DNA from: Sphaerolaimus hirsutus
Lineage: Eukaryota > Nematoda > Chromadorea > Monhysterida > Sphaerolaimidae
DNA: 64,000 nucleotides
Reading direction: 5' to 3'
Assembly (NCBI GenBank): GCA_964036195.1
Contig: OZ038456.1
Span: 4,402,001-4,466,000 of the forward strand
Part shown: in pieces, positions 21,340 through 30,376 of the stretch
How positions within the stretch are numbered: position 1 is the stretch's first letter
Layout of the letters: each line of letters begins with the position of its first letter
The notes under the pieces: model-generated
What the model was told of the DNA's origin: nothing
Seen by the model: the letters and a program-made list of their open reading frames with translations, nothing else
Database searches by the model: none
Program-made: the position numbers and the translations under genes

Positions 21340-21811
21340 TGGCACCTGGTTGCCCAAGTTTGTATTAATCGTGCCAGGGAATAATCACTTCGTTTGCCTT
21401 TTTGAGGGGGGGGACTATTCAAGAAGGGACATTATTTGAGGCCATTAGAAGATATAAAATGCCCTTGTTTTAAAATAAACTTTTAGTTATCAACGTTGAT
21501 CAGTTGAGGCTTTAATTGAATGAAGGTGGGTATAATGCTAGCACATTTTTTGGCGCAAACAAGAAAATATTTGCCCCACGCTCAAATATGAGGACCTCTT
21601 GAGTAAAAAGTAAACATATTTCAACATGTCTGCTATTATTCTATGTCCCTATATACGTTTGTCCCCCAAATATTGCGTCATCAATATATAATTAATATAA
21701 ATGGCCCCAAAATCCTTATTGATTGATCAATATTTATACAGTTGTTTTCAAAATTGGTCAACTGGACTGTCGATTTTCACGGTATTATAACAATTTTTAT
21801 AGTCACGGTTG
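21340..21811. other. Unclassified; possible family A debris
   Basis: GAGGGGGGGGACTATTCAAG at about 21403-21422 resembles family A. The rest is AT-rich without frame or repeat that I recognise. Confidence 0.3.
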
Positions 21812-22027
21812 GCGCTTTTTTGGCACCATTTAAAATGCCGGCGCCAGGCGCCAATAGCGCCACCAGAAAATGGCGCCAAGCGCCAAAAGCGCCATGGCGC
21901 TTTCTCAGATCCCGGCGCCAAGCGCCAATGGCGCCAGAGCGTTTTAGCGCCAAGCGCCAAAAGCGCCATGGCGCTTTTTGCTTTGGCGCTAGCGCCAGGC
22001 GCCAGCGCCATGGCGCTTTTCCATCAC
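21812..22027. repeat. Family E right end (GGCGCC block)
   Basis: GGCGCC words ending in TTTTCCATCACTA at 22027. The left end begins abruptly after TCACGGTT. Confidence 0.65.
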
Positions 22028-22289
22028 TATACTGATGTGCTCATGTAAGTACTGTCGAGTTCCTCATAATGTGCACGTGATATTAATTCTATTATTGTGG
22101 TATATAATTACCTTTTACACATACCATCGAGATCGCCATAAACACATACAAAACGACATAATCTTTCTGACCCCCGAATCTTTCTACTCTACTTAAAGCT
22201 GATTTATTTAGATTATTGTTAATTCACTGTTTGGCGGTCCAATTAATTTGTGCTGGGCGGTTATTTGGCTGGGCAGCAGGCCGCTAACT
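22028..22289 (+). other. Presumed leader (or LTR end) upstream of the Gypsy gag
   Basis: Sequence between the last GGCGCC block and the gag start. No copy of it was found downstream of pol, so an LTR cannot be delimited. The 33868-34310 sequence does not recur here. Confidence 0.25.
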
Positions 22290-22449
22290 ATGGCGAATTC
22301 AGCTATTTATTCGCTATCGACCGCTAGTGATTTGTCGGATTTGCAGCGCCGCCATACATGTGCGCACCCTGTGAACGCAATGCCTGCCGCTGGACTGCAC
22401 CAGGAACTGGTGCGACAAGCCCAATATGAACAGTTGCGCGCGGCACAGG
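22290..22449 (+). pseudogene. Ty3/Gypsy gag, N-terminal segment (1 of 3)
   Basis: A frame opens at ATG 22290 and runs to the insertion point at 22449. Its reading phase continues exactly after the inserted palindromic element at 24249, once one copy of the GGCGCAGG-like duplication (exactly GGCACAGG) is discounted. The segment is hydrophilic, Gln- and Ala-rich towards its end, without a recognisable motif. Assignment to gag rests on position and on continuity with the second and third segments. Confidence 0.6.
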
Positions 22450-24240
22450 CATAGCTGAAATCGAGGGTAGCATTTCGAGGGGGGGGGGTCGGCCTGCCGG
22501 CACGTGTTTATATCTCGGGAACCGCTCGGTGAAAATTGTTGATTTTTTAATATACCGTATTACCTCGAATTATCCCCCCCTTGAATTAACCCCCCCTCGA
22601 ATTAACACCCCCTCAAAATGGGCTGGGGAAATAATAAACCCCCCCTCGAAATACCCCCCCCCCAAATACAGTGTAAACAGTATGTACATAACAAATAACA
22701 CAGTGTGTGAACTGTATTATGCAGAACACACGTTAAAACCGATGGCTGAGTGATGTTAGGGAATGGTTTATGTGTATATACAGTAGTATATGCCTATAAA
22801 CACTCATACGCCTCTGAAGATGTTGTATTTTTCTACGTCTGAGTATGGGGAATTTTGTAAAATTTCTGGCGAAATAATAGACCCCCCCCCCCTCGAATTA
22901 ACCCCCCCCCTCAAAATTTGCTGGCGAAATAATAAACCCCCATGGGGGTATTTCGAGGTAATACGGTAATATGGTTTCAGGTCGGGGCTAGTTACAAGTC
23001 CGAGGAAATTTCGCTAAGATGCCCCAGACCGGAGATAGAGTGGGTCTATAGAAAGATGGTCATTTGCGAAAATTTTGCGTGTCGCTCAGAACATGCAAAC
23101 TTTGAACATCAATAACTCGACTATTTCTGGGCCGATTTTAGTAATTTCACCTTTAAAATGATGACAAATGCTTGGAGAGTTCATTTCTGAGATCAAATAG
23201 GCGATACAATATCGTGTATATATCGATTTGGCCGGATTTCGAAATGCGAAATTTACGGAAAATTTTTCTTTCTGAACATGCTATCGTATACTCCTGATCG
23301 AGAGAAACTCAATGAAACAAAAATGAGATCGATATATCTTTCCGATCAAAAAATATAGCGCTTCAAACTTTTCCCTCCCATCCACATAACTAGCCACATG
23401 CATGCAACTTCAAAACTCCATATCTCGGCCATTTCTCTGCCTATTTGCACCAATGAACAGTTAAAATGATCAGAATGACATGGAGATATCGTTGTTATTC
23501 ACAGTCTACTTGTATGCATTTTCATTATGACAATTTAATTCAAGAGTTTGCATTAATTTCTTGTATGGGAAATCTGCTGAAATATGCGGATAATCTGGTA
23601 CTAAAAACGATATCTCCATGTCATTCTGATCATTTTAACTGTTCATTGGTGCAAATAGGCAGATAAATGGCCGAGATATGGAGTTTTGAAGTTGCATGCA
23701 TGTGGTTATTTATGTGGATGGGAGGGAAAAGTTTGAAGCGCTATAACTTTTGATCGGAAAGAGATATCGATCTCATTTTTGTTTCATTGAGTGTCTCTCG
23801 ATCAGGAGTATACGATAGCATGTTCACAACGAAAAATTTTCCGTAAATTTCGCATTTCGAAATCTGGCCAAATCGATATATACACAATAGTGTATCGCCT
23901 ATTTGATCTCAGAAATGAACTCTCCAAGCCTTTGTCATCATTTTAAAGGTGACATTTCTAAAATCGGCCCAGAAATAGTCGAGTTATTGATGTTCAAAGT
24001 TTGCATGTTCTGAGCGACACGCAAAATTTTCGCAAATGACCATCTTTTTATAGACCCACTCTATCTCCGGTCTGGAGCATCGTAGCGAAATTTCCTCGGA
24101 CTTGTAACTAGCCCCGACCTGAAACCATATTATATTAAAAAATCAACAATTTTCACCGAGCAGTTCCCGAGATATAAACACGTGCCGGCAGGCCGACCCC
24201 CCCCCCCCCCCTCGAAATGCTACCCTCGATTTCAGCTATG
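22450..24240. mobile_element. Family M large palindromic element, TSD GGCACAGG
   Basis: Termini CATAGCTGAAATCGAGGGTA and its exact complement, with 8-bp duplications GGCACAGG at 22442-22449 and 24241-24248. The two arms (22450-23500 and 23605-24240) are long inverted repeats of high identity around a spacer of about 110 bp. The left arm carries a family A insertion (22555-22966) that is absent from the right arm. hAT-like by duplication length; no frame inside. Confidence 0.9.
22555..22966. mobile_element. Family A element inside the left arm of the palindrome, TA duplication proven
   Basis: CCGTATTACCTCGAATTA and its complement lie between TA dinucleotides at 22553-22554 and 22967-22968. 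The empty site is preserved in the opposite arm near 24133 (complement reads TTAATATAATATGG), so the duplicated target is TA. Confidence 0.93.
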
Positions 24241-24248
24241 GGCACAGG

Positions 24249-24968
24249 GTGGACGACGTGTGGCCAGGGCACCACAGGAATTTGTTGATGAACCTTTGGA
24301 TTTAACGTTGGTTAGCGATCAGAATGCGCATGCGTGTGAAAATGTGGCTGGGTTTTTGAACGTAGTTGAAACTGTCGACAGGCAGGGTCGGGACAGACCT
24401 GTTCCAGCAGTTATGTACCAGTTTGTGAAATCACGTACACCTGCTCCTTGTGGTGTAGTTGATAGGTGTCATTTACCAGTGTATTTAGCGCCTGTGCTTC
24501 CAGTGTGCACTTTAATGCCACACGACGTGAACAATTATTTACTTGAAACGGAATCCTTGATGAGGGATGGGAGCCAGAATCACGCTACGAATCCCAATGT
24601 TTCATTCATTTCACATGTTCCAAATTTTGAAGCTCCTATTAGTTCGAGCAGGACCCAAAATGACAACACTGCACAGTTGACACATGAATTAAACCTGTCG
24701 CAGGAATGTTTTCGAGCTTTGCAGGTACAGCACAGACATTTGGCAGCCTTGATGGCCATGACACCGTCAATAAGCACTGCCACTAACATTGTCAAACCGG
24801 TGACACCTGTGGAACTTCTACACCCCAAAATCAACCAACCGTTAACAGGGCTATCAATATTTCTACCATTCAATCGCCGCTGGAAAATGATCCCTGGTCT
24901 ATCAAGGATTTTACTAAATTGCCAGGGGCTACTACAGCCGTAAAAACTAATTTGTTACAACTAATCAC
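24249..24968 (+). pseudogene. Ty3/Gypsy gag, middle segment (2 of 3)
   Basis: The gag frame resumes at 24249 and stays open to a TAA at 24941-24943. A frame change near 24860-24880 is needed to keep a protein-like reading, which then runs to the BEL/Pao insertion at 24968 and on, in register, at 29527. So one small indel plus two large insertions break this gene. Motifs typical of Gypsy gag before the capsid domain (DPWS and TKLPG-like words) appear in the shifted frame. Confidence 0.6.
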
Positions 24969-25752
24969 AGAATGTCATCTCCCTGGATAACACAATGCTG
25001 TTTATAGTTGACCAGTTGTTGTCCAGACACATTCTGACCACTTTGCACCAATGTGACTTCACCCTCTGCTGCATTATAATGAACTGTAGGTCCCAGTTTG
25101 CTGAGTTCCCTCTGAGAACCATTATCCACCTCTGACTCTGTTTTGGCTTTGCTTTAACTGTCCTTGTTGTCATGTTGATACAAAATCCAAACAGCTTGAT
25201 GATTGCCCTGAAGCATGTTCCAAATGCTTTCATTGGTAACAATGGAAGTCCCTTGCTCACTCTGTATGTCCCATACATGTACAGTCCATATCCAATTAGA
25301 AATATTGCCCCTCCAATGATCAGTAAGTTCAGCATGAACTGCACTGGTCCTTTTAAGATTCCATTGCACATTGAATTGCTGCCACTCAGTGTCCCTTTGA
25401 CAATGTGACCAATCTCTTTGCCAACTCCCTCATAAAATCCTCCAATTCCTTGACCAACTCCAGCTATTGAATTCTTGATGACAGCTGGATCCAGTTCCCA
25501 GCTGGCTGTGTAATCTGTCAATTTCTTTGTCATGTGCTCTAGTTTTTGTGCCCATAAATTGACTTCCTGTTTCATCACTTTGTCTGTGACAGGAAATTTG
25601 CAGTGTATCTTGTCTGGTATTGAAATTGCATGCCCATTTTTTGCCTTTGTGCACAGGTTAAACGGTTTGCTGTATTTTTGCTGCCAATTGGTTGTTGCTT
25701 TTGCACCAGACATAATCACTGATATGATTGTCAACACCTGCAATCCTACCAT
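24965..25752 (-). pseudogene. Envelope-like gene with the ectodomain deleted
   Basis: Starts with a hydrophobic leader (residues 1-18), keeps the first conserved block (Cys34 to Cys51), then jumps at about residue 70 (nucleotide 25543) straight to the region before the Gly-rich stretch (96-125) and the membrane anchor (about 136-161). Compared with the first element, almost all of the ectodomain, roughly 450 residues, is missing and the frame is kept across the join. Near the 3' end a frame change is needed: one frame ends at 24961-24963, the more protein-like one ends in TGA at 24967-24965. Upstream, an in-frame TGA at 25833-25831 separates it from the integrase frame, whereas the first element has no stop there. 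Confidence 0.75.
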
Positions 25753-25830
25753 GAAGAAATCTGCATATGTCTGCTGTCTCCTGGCTGCCCTGTGTGGATT
25801 CTTTCTTATGTCTTGTGGTGCTGGTTTGTT

Positions 25831-27633
25831 TCATGGATTCTGTGGATCACCATGTTCAACTGTTTGAGCTTTTTCTGGCCATTGTCCATCATAGTCTTGC
25901 ACTTCTAATGGACACAGGTGGACAACTGGTCTCTCAATGTGTTTTCCACTTCTCAGTTGTACTTCTGCACTTCTGATCCATCCATCCTTGCTTCTGTTCA
26001 ATTTCTGAATCCTTCCTAGTTTCCATGCACCTCTTGGTAAATTCTGCTCTTTGATCAGTACCACTGCACCAACTTTGGGTTCTGCTGTGACATCTCTATT
26101 GCTTTGTTTCCCAAAGTTGTATCTTTGTCTGAGCATATCCAGATACAGCTTCTGCCATAACTGCCATAATTTCTCCTTCTTCTGTTGAATTGCATCCCAA
26201 ATTTCTGTCATTTTTTGTTTTTCATTTTTTGCCCCCAGCAGAAAATCCATTGGCCTCAGGACTTGAAGTGTGTCCATTGTATCACCCACATATGTTAGTG
26301 GTCTGCAGTTTGACACCCTTTCCACCTCTAAGACCATTGTGCTGAGTTCCATCCAGCTCAACAGTGGGTTGTAATTTGCTGCCTGGGCTTTCCTCATGAG
26401 TTGTTTAATAATCCCCACAATTCTCTCATACACTCCACCTTGCCATGGTGCAAATTGAGTTATGAAGTTCCATTGTATGTTTGGCAGATTCCTGGCCAAT
26501 TGTCTGAATTGTGGTGCATTGTCCAACCAGATTTTGTGTGGTGTATTCCTTCTGCTTTCAAATCTGGAGAATGCCATCTGAGTTTCTGCAGCTGTCATAT
26601 TTGGCACAAGCTCCAAGTTTGCAGCTCTTGTGCTGAGGCATGTCATCAGGCGGACATATGCCTTTTTGCTTGCTTTCTGCCCTGCATCATTCACTACTTG
26701 ATACCATAATGGGCCAAAGTAATCCATACCTACATGGTGAAATGGCCTATGCAACTCTGCCCTTTCCTGTGGCAGTGTTCCATACACAGGTTGTTTGTAT
26801 GGCCTTCCTGTGACTTTTCTGCACACCACACAATGTTTGATTATGTTGTGTGTCATGACTCTGCCTCTGTGGATCCAAAAACTTTCCCTGAGCTCTGCCA
26901 ATGTGTGTGCTACTCCAGCATGCATCACACTTCTGTGGTAATGTTCAATGATCAACTTTGTGATGCATCCTTTCTGTGGCAGCAGATATAATTCCTGATT
27001 GCCATCCATGTCAGGAATCCTAGTTATCACTTTGACAATCCCTTTGACACTGTCAAATTTCATTTCTTTGCCAGTGATGCTCAAATCTTTCTGGAAGGGC
27101 ACATTCTGCTTTTGTGCCTCCTTGATCTGTTTTATCTGATCTGCCAATTGCATTTGTTGTGCCACTCTAACCAAGTACTCAGTAGCTGCATGCCATTCAC
27201 TTTCCATGAATGGTGCCTTCTTGGTGTTCAGAGTGATATCTTGACATGCTGATTTCTTCTGATTTTTCAGATATGCTACAAATCTCATCACTCTGATTGT
27301 GGCCCTGAGTAAGTTGTCCCATTTTGAGAACCTCTTTGGATCAATCTGGTAGTGATTCTCTGTTTCTGCTATGAAATCCTTTGTTTCTGACTCTTGTTGT
27401 GTTGTCATTCCAACCCAGATTGATGATTTTGGCATGATGAACTCGTGTTCAATCTCTGGTTTCAAATTTGGTGGCACTAATTCACTCTCTGGTTGAAAAT
27501 CTGGTGGCAACTCTATTTTGAAACCCATTGGTCCCGTCCACCAAATCTCTTTTTGTTGAAGCTCTTGCAGATCACATCCTCTGGAAGCAATGTCAGCTGG
27601 GTTGTCTGCTGTGTCAATTTTGTTGACCTGCAC
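25831..27633 (-). CDS. BEL/Pao integrase with end of the RNase H region
   Basis: 600 codons. It opens with DNPADIASRGC (residues 11-21), the conserved block just after RNase H in BEL/Pao. Next come the integrase zinc-binding region (HAGVAHT and paired Cys) and the catalytic core with Asp in GMDYFGP, Asp in WLDNAPQF and Glu in GGVYERIVG, all present. The BEL/Pao C-terminal domain (RGAWKLGRI, then VVHLCPLE) ends shortly before the TGA at 25831-25833. The same domains occur in the first element. The frame is undamaged although RT is absent. The first Met is only the first in the open frame after the deletion. Confidence 0.88.
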   Translation of the reverse strand: MQVNKIDTADNPADIASRGCDLQELQQKEIWWTGPMGFKIELPPDFQPESELVPPNLKPEIEHEFIMPKSSIWVGMTTQQESETKDFIAETENHYQIDPKRFSKWDNLLRATIRVMRFVAYLKNQKKSACQDITLNTKKAPFMESEWHAATEYLVRVAQQMQLADQIKQIKEAQKQNVPFQKDLSITGKEMKFDSVKGIVKVITRIPDMDGNQELYLLPQKGCITKLIIEHYHRSVMHAGVAHTLAELRESFWIHRGRVMTHNIIKHCVVCRKVTGRPYKQPVYGTLPQERAELHRPFHHVGMDYFGPLWYQVVNDAGQKASKKAYVRLMTCLSTRAANLELVPNMTAAETQMAFSRFESRRNTPHKIWLDNAPQFRQLARNLPNIQWNFITQFAPWQGGVYERIVGIIKQLMRKAQAANYNPLLSWMELSTMVLEVERVSNCRPLTYVGDTMDTLQVLRPMDFLLGAKNEKQKMTEIWDAIQQKKEKLWQLWQKLYLDMLRQRYNFGKQSNRDVTAEPKVGAVVLIKEQNLPRGAWKLGRIQKLNRSKDGWIRSAEVQLRSGKHIERPVVHLCPLEVQDYDGQWPEKAQTVEHGDPQNP

Positions 27634-27754
27634 ATTTGTCTCAGCTTGGATGGCTTGAATCTAATGTCTAACATATTTGATGGGCTCTAATGTCCTTGAC
27701 CACTTGATCTGATTGACTTGTTTCTGCAATTCTTTTATTTCTGCAAACTTCTGA

Positions 27755-28800
27755 TTATAGGTCTCTGGTACTTCTGTTTCCCATTCTAATTGACCTTTTG
27801 GATCTGATCATCTCAACTGTTGCATAATTGTTCATGTCTTCATTCTGAGATCTGAGTTGGTACACCAGTGACTGCACTTCTCTGTGAAAACTCTGCAAGC
27901 TTTTGTAATGTCCTTTTGGCTCTGGTACTAGCTGGAGTTTTGCATACAATCTTCTTTTAATGTCTCTTGCTTTTCCATATTGCTTTTGCAGGATCTCAAT
28001 TGCCAATTCATAATTGCCCTCAACTACCCTGATTCCTTTGATGGCATCAAATGCCTCCCCAGCCACATATTTCAGCAGGTACTGGAACTTTGTGATCACT
28101 GCCATATCTGTCCTTTTGTGTATCACTTGCTCATATGATTGCCACCAAGCATCCCACTGGATGACATCACCAGTAAAGTCCCTCAACTCTAACTTAGGCA
28201 ACTTGGCTTCCACCAACCTTGGTGTTGTCCTCTGTGTTGTATTTGGTTGACCCTGGCCAACTGTGGTTGTTGCTGGGTTGGAGTTGTGTAGCTGAGAGAA
28301 TGAGCTTGTCCCTGTGCCAGTGACTTTTTGCAGGTATTCTTCCAGTGACTGAATACCAATGTTCAATCCAATGACTTTGTCTTCTAGCTGTTGAATCAGG
28401 TTCAAGTGTCCTTCTGCACTTTCCAAGTGTTCTGTGTATTTCTGTTCTTCTTCACTCAGAATGGATTGGGATTCATTCATGCCCAGATTTGAAAGAGCCT
28501 CTAAATTTGTCAGAACATTCCTCCATTCTATGTCTCTCTCTGATTAGCCATAACCACTCTGGTTTGTTTGGCATTTGACACATTTTCATGAGTGGCACTC
28601 TCTTTCACATGTGTGAAAACTGGTGCCACCTCTGCCAACAGAGTCTTTGCATGTTTCCTCTGTTGTCCCAAAACCCTTCGAATTGAACCAGAACCCACTA
28701 ACTGTGGAACTGCAGTGCCATTCTCTGACTGTGCCATGATTCCAGTTGCTGGCTGCGCCATGTTGTTATTGGTGTGGTCAGTGGTGGGTATTTTCTCCAT
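27755..28800 (-). pseudogene. BEL/Pao gag, frameshifted and cut at the 3' end
   Basis: Gag starts at ATG 28800 a short distance after the LTR. A first frame ends near 28528; the main part continues in another frame from 28480 to 27755. It has a coiled-coil-like Glu/Gln-rich start, then LPKLELRDFTGD and the block QWDAWWQSYEQ, typical of the DUF1759 gag family of BEL/Pao. The gag C-terminus, zinc knuckles, protease, RT and most of RNase H are deleted between about 27755 and 27660, where the sequence resumes in the RNase H-integrase linker. Confidence 0.82.
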
Positions 28801-28829
28801 AGTTCATGGAAGTCAGCTTGGCTTGATGA

Positions 28830-29520
28830 TTGAAGGTTGTGTTTGAGGTTGCTCTCTGTTGTTGTGTGAAGACTGAAGTGGTCGGCTTGGTTTGAGAGTT
28901 CAGATGTCCAGGTTCAGAGATGGATGTATTCTTTTATTTAAGTAAGTTGTGAATATTTCACCAATATTATAGCTTCCTCACAACTCTGGTAGACTGCTTC
29001 AAATAGCCCTCAAGCAGTTACTTTTATACTCAACCATACGCCTACACAACCACAACAATATTGTCGCAGCTGATAAATACCGTATCTGATAAATAGAGTA
29101 AAGTATATCAAAACCCCGCCTACTTCTTGTTGCATGTGATAAATACCATAATCAAATCACCCGCCTACTTCTTGTTGCATGTGATAAATACCATGGCAAC
29201 AGATGCAATACAATACATTGTTCCCTAAACAGAAAACCATCCAGGTGAATGGCTATGTGCCAAGACCTACCTGGCCATGTGCCAGAACCAATGATGTCAA
29301 TATCACTGCCTAAACAGAAAACCATTGATAAATTTAGAATAAGCACGTAACAGTGATTAAAATTAGGATAAGTACATAACATTTTAAGCTACTTACCATA
29401 TGCCTAGGTGTGTACATGTATTAGCTCCCATGTACATATTCACTACTGCTTAAATACTACCACATGTAGTGACACTGATACTTAGAATAATTATTAGATA
29501 AATATGCCTAAATTTTCACA
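28830..29520 (-). repeat. 5' LTR of the second BEL/Pao element (promoter, polyA signal)
   Basis: Begins TGTGAAAATTT (complement, from 29520). A TATA box GTATAAAAGT lies at the complement of 29020-29029 and a polyadenylation signal AATAAA at about 28934-28939, about 90 bases downstream, as expected for U3-R. The 3' limit is a guess because no second LTR exists. U3 holds a 35-bp direct repeat (29115-29149 and 29160-29194) and a second pair containing CTAAACAGAAAACCAT (about 29227 and 29310). Confidence 0.7.
29115..29194. repeat. Direct repeat in LTR U3, 35 bp x 2, spaced 45 bp
   Basis: CCCGCCTACTTCTTGTTGCA and the following 15 bases occur twice with perfect or near-perfect identity. They lie upstream of the TATA box, where enhancer repeats of LTRs usually sit. 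Confidence 0.85.
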
Positions 29521-29526
29521 AATCAC

Positions 29527-30376
29527 TCTCTTTTTATTGCCAAGATGGCAACAATACATTTTGGATAAAATTCCCACTTTTTCAGGGAAAAATGATATTT
29601 TGTCATTTGCTGAGTGGCGGCGCACAGTGCAGATAGCTAGTTTATCTGTGGCTGACCCTAGTTTGATGGATCAATTTTGGATCGAAACTTTCGCAACTAA
29701 ATTGAAGGGGGACGCGTATAGGGTGCTGACAACAATCACGACCCCAGATAGCCTAACTAAGTCTTCACAAATTTTAGATGAATTATCTGCGATCTTTAAA
29801 GATGTCAAAAAACTCTATTCGTTTTATGAGTGGGAAGCGGCGACCATGTTGCAAAATGAAACTTTCATGGAATTCTATTTGAGGCTGTTAGCTAAATTGC
29901 CTTCAGAATACTGCGAATCAGTGAATTATGATAGAAAAATGATGGATAAAATAATTGCTATGAAAATCAGGAATAAGTTTGATGAAACCCGATATGATAA
30001 ATATGTGGTGGCCAATTTCCACAATGCCTCGCGTGTGAAACCCTTGCCTCTGATACAAACAATTCAACTGTTAGAGGACTATTTCCTTGGGGTTAAAAAA
30101 TCTCAAAATGCTCCTGTTCTGCGAAATTCACCTTTTAAGTCATCGGTAAACCGCAACCCACCGGCACGTTTTACAGTGAAAAAACTGCTAGCGGACAATG
30201 CATCTGACCCGTGGTGCCCCAGGCCTAATCACTTGGGGCATCGAATTAGTGAGTGCTGCATAAATCATAGAGAAACTCAAATGAATAATACTGTTGTGAA
30301 TGTGTCACATAATCTGAGGGGTATGGTCAAGTGCGGCGCTACGGCCCCCCACACACGAGCGATTCCGCAATGCTGA
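29527..30376 (+). pseudogene. Ty3/Gypsy gag, capsid and zinc-knuckle segment (3 of 3)
   Basis: The frame covers a capsid-like domain (FSGKNDILSFAEWRRTVQ near the start; EWEAATMLQNETFMEFYLRL later) and a single zinc knuckle near 30210-30258, then ends at 30376. The knuckle reads C-x3-P-N-H-x2-G-H-x4-C; the second Cys of CCHC is replaced, so metal binding is probably lost. The frame stays open to the left across the insertion junction at 29520. Confidence 0.75.

Larger units (their letters stand above)
24969..29520 (-). mobile_element. BEL/Pao element inserted in the Gypsy gag, with 5' LTR but no 3' LTR
   Basis: Minus-strand element. AATCAC occurs at 24963-24968 and 29521-29526, so a 5- or 6-bp target duplication flanks it, within the usual range for BEL/Pao. 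From its 5' end: LTR (about 29520-28830), gag (28800-27755), a large deletion, the end of the RNase H region and integrase (27633-25831), and a shortened envelope-like frame (25752-24965). Protease, RT and most of RNase H are gone. The low-coordinate end is the envelope stop codon itself, with no LTR after it. Confidence 0.85.

Noticed and set aside
24182..24248. Start of a frame with a poly-Pro leader
   Set aside because: Those codons belong to the C run at the end of the palindromic element; genuine gag coding resumes at 24249.
25532..27690. Several plus-strand frames of 60 to 110 codons
   Set aside because: Shadows of the minus-strand integrase and envelope frames.
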